Both the position numbers and the translations under genes were made by a program. Positions 13,275 to 13,383 of a stretch of DNA of 13,383 nucleotides are shown in pieces. This DNA is from JBKJZO01 sp046715235 (GTDB lineage: Bacteria > Actinomycetota > Actinomycetes > BP-191), in NCBI GenBank assembly GCA_046715235.1, contig JBKJZO010000139.1, forward strand, positions 1 through 13,383. Direction: 5' to 3'. Numbering within the stretch: the stretch's first letter is position 1; each line of letters begins with the position of its first letter. The notes under the pieces are model-generated. The model worked only from the letters and a program-made list of their open reading frames with translations. It was not told the origin of the DNA and did not search any database.

Positions 13275-13383
13275 GCAGGCGTCACGGACTTGTCGCCCAG
13301 GTTGGCCTTGACCCATTCGATGATCTCGGTGGTGCTGGCGCCCGGCGTGAAGATCTTCGCGACGCCGAGCTTCTGCAGCTCGA
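13271..13383 (-). CDS. C-terminus of a cobalamin-binding mutase subunit (5' part outside window)
   Basis: The last 36 codons are present, open to the window edge and ending in TGA at 13273-13271. The sequence ELQKLGVAKIFTPGASTTEI then IIEWVKANLG is the typical end of the B12-binding (flavodoxin-like) domain of methylmalonyl-CoA-type mutases, where a L-x-x-x-G-V-x-x-I-F-x-P-G motif precedes the last helix. In actinobacteria this domain can be a separate subunit of about 130-160 residues or the end of a large mutase; the window cannot show which. The TGA overlaps the TTG start of the aminotransferase pseudogene. Methylmalonyl-CoA mutase makes succinyl-CoA, the substrate of SucCD nearby. Confidence 0.75.
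   Translation of the reverse strand, partial: ELQKLGVAKIFTPGASTTEIIEWVKANLGDKSVTPA

Overview
The window looks like chromosome from a high-GC Gram-positive bacterium (Actinomycetota). G+C is roughly two thirds, GTG starts are common, small membrane proteins carry Pro/Gly/Tyr-rich tails, and a DUF6350 protein, AbiEi-N/DUF559-type protein and DUF2752 protein are all present. I cannot name the genus. Most of it is ordinary housekeeping sequence, on the minus strand unless stated.

Left part (1-3459): the 3' end of a plus-strand HTH regulator meets folD tail to tail on a shared CTAG. Then, in minus-strand reading order, purN and purH overlap by 4 bp (GTGA), and folD follows about 170 bp later. The three belong to one pathway: FolD makes the 10-formyl-THF that PurN and PurH consume in purine synthesis. 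A 73-bp imperfect inverted repeat lies between purH and folD. purN seems to start at a CTG codon behind a perfect GGAGG.

Middle part (3494-8828): a group of small envelope proteins. In order these are a two-helix DUF4190-like protein (+), an RDD protein with a Pro/Gly/Tyr-rich tail (-), a DUF2752 protein with a probable leaderless promoter (+), a second DUF4190-like protein with a similar tail (-), a secreted beta-propeller protein (+), the polytopic DUF6350 protein (-), and a four-helix membrane protein ending in an Asp/His-rich tail (-). The genes alternate in orientation, with compact convergent ends and hairpin terminators.

Right part (8935-13383): sucC-sucD (succinyl-CoA synthetase), then an eroded stretch. 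A DUF559/AbiEi-N-type gene is broken by a frameshift and flanked by two related 50-bp palindromic repeats in direct orientation. A class V aminotransferase has lost an internal segment and its reading frame. At the window edge is the C-terminus of a B12-binding mutase subunit, probably of the methylmalonyl-CoA mutase type. Such a mutase makes succinyl-CoA, the substrate of SucCD, so the intact genes at this end are metabolically linked.

I found no tRNA, rRNA, CRISPR array, phage or transposase. The most unusual parts are the repeat-flanked decaying island (11073-12186 plus the broken aminotransferase), the purH-folD palindrome, the apparent CTG start of purN, and the His/Asp tail protein. I do not see convincing evidence of a wholly new multi-gene system.
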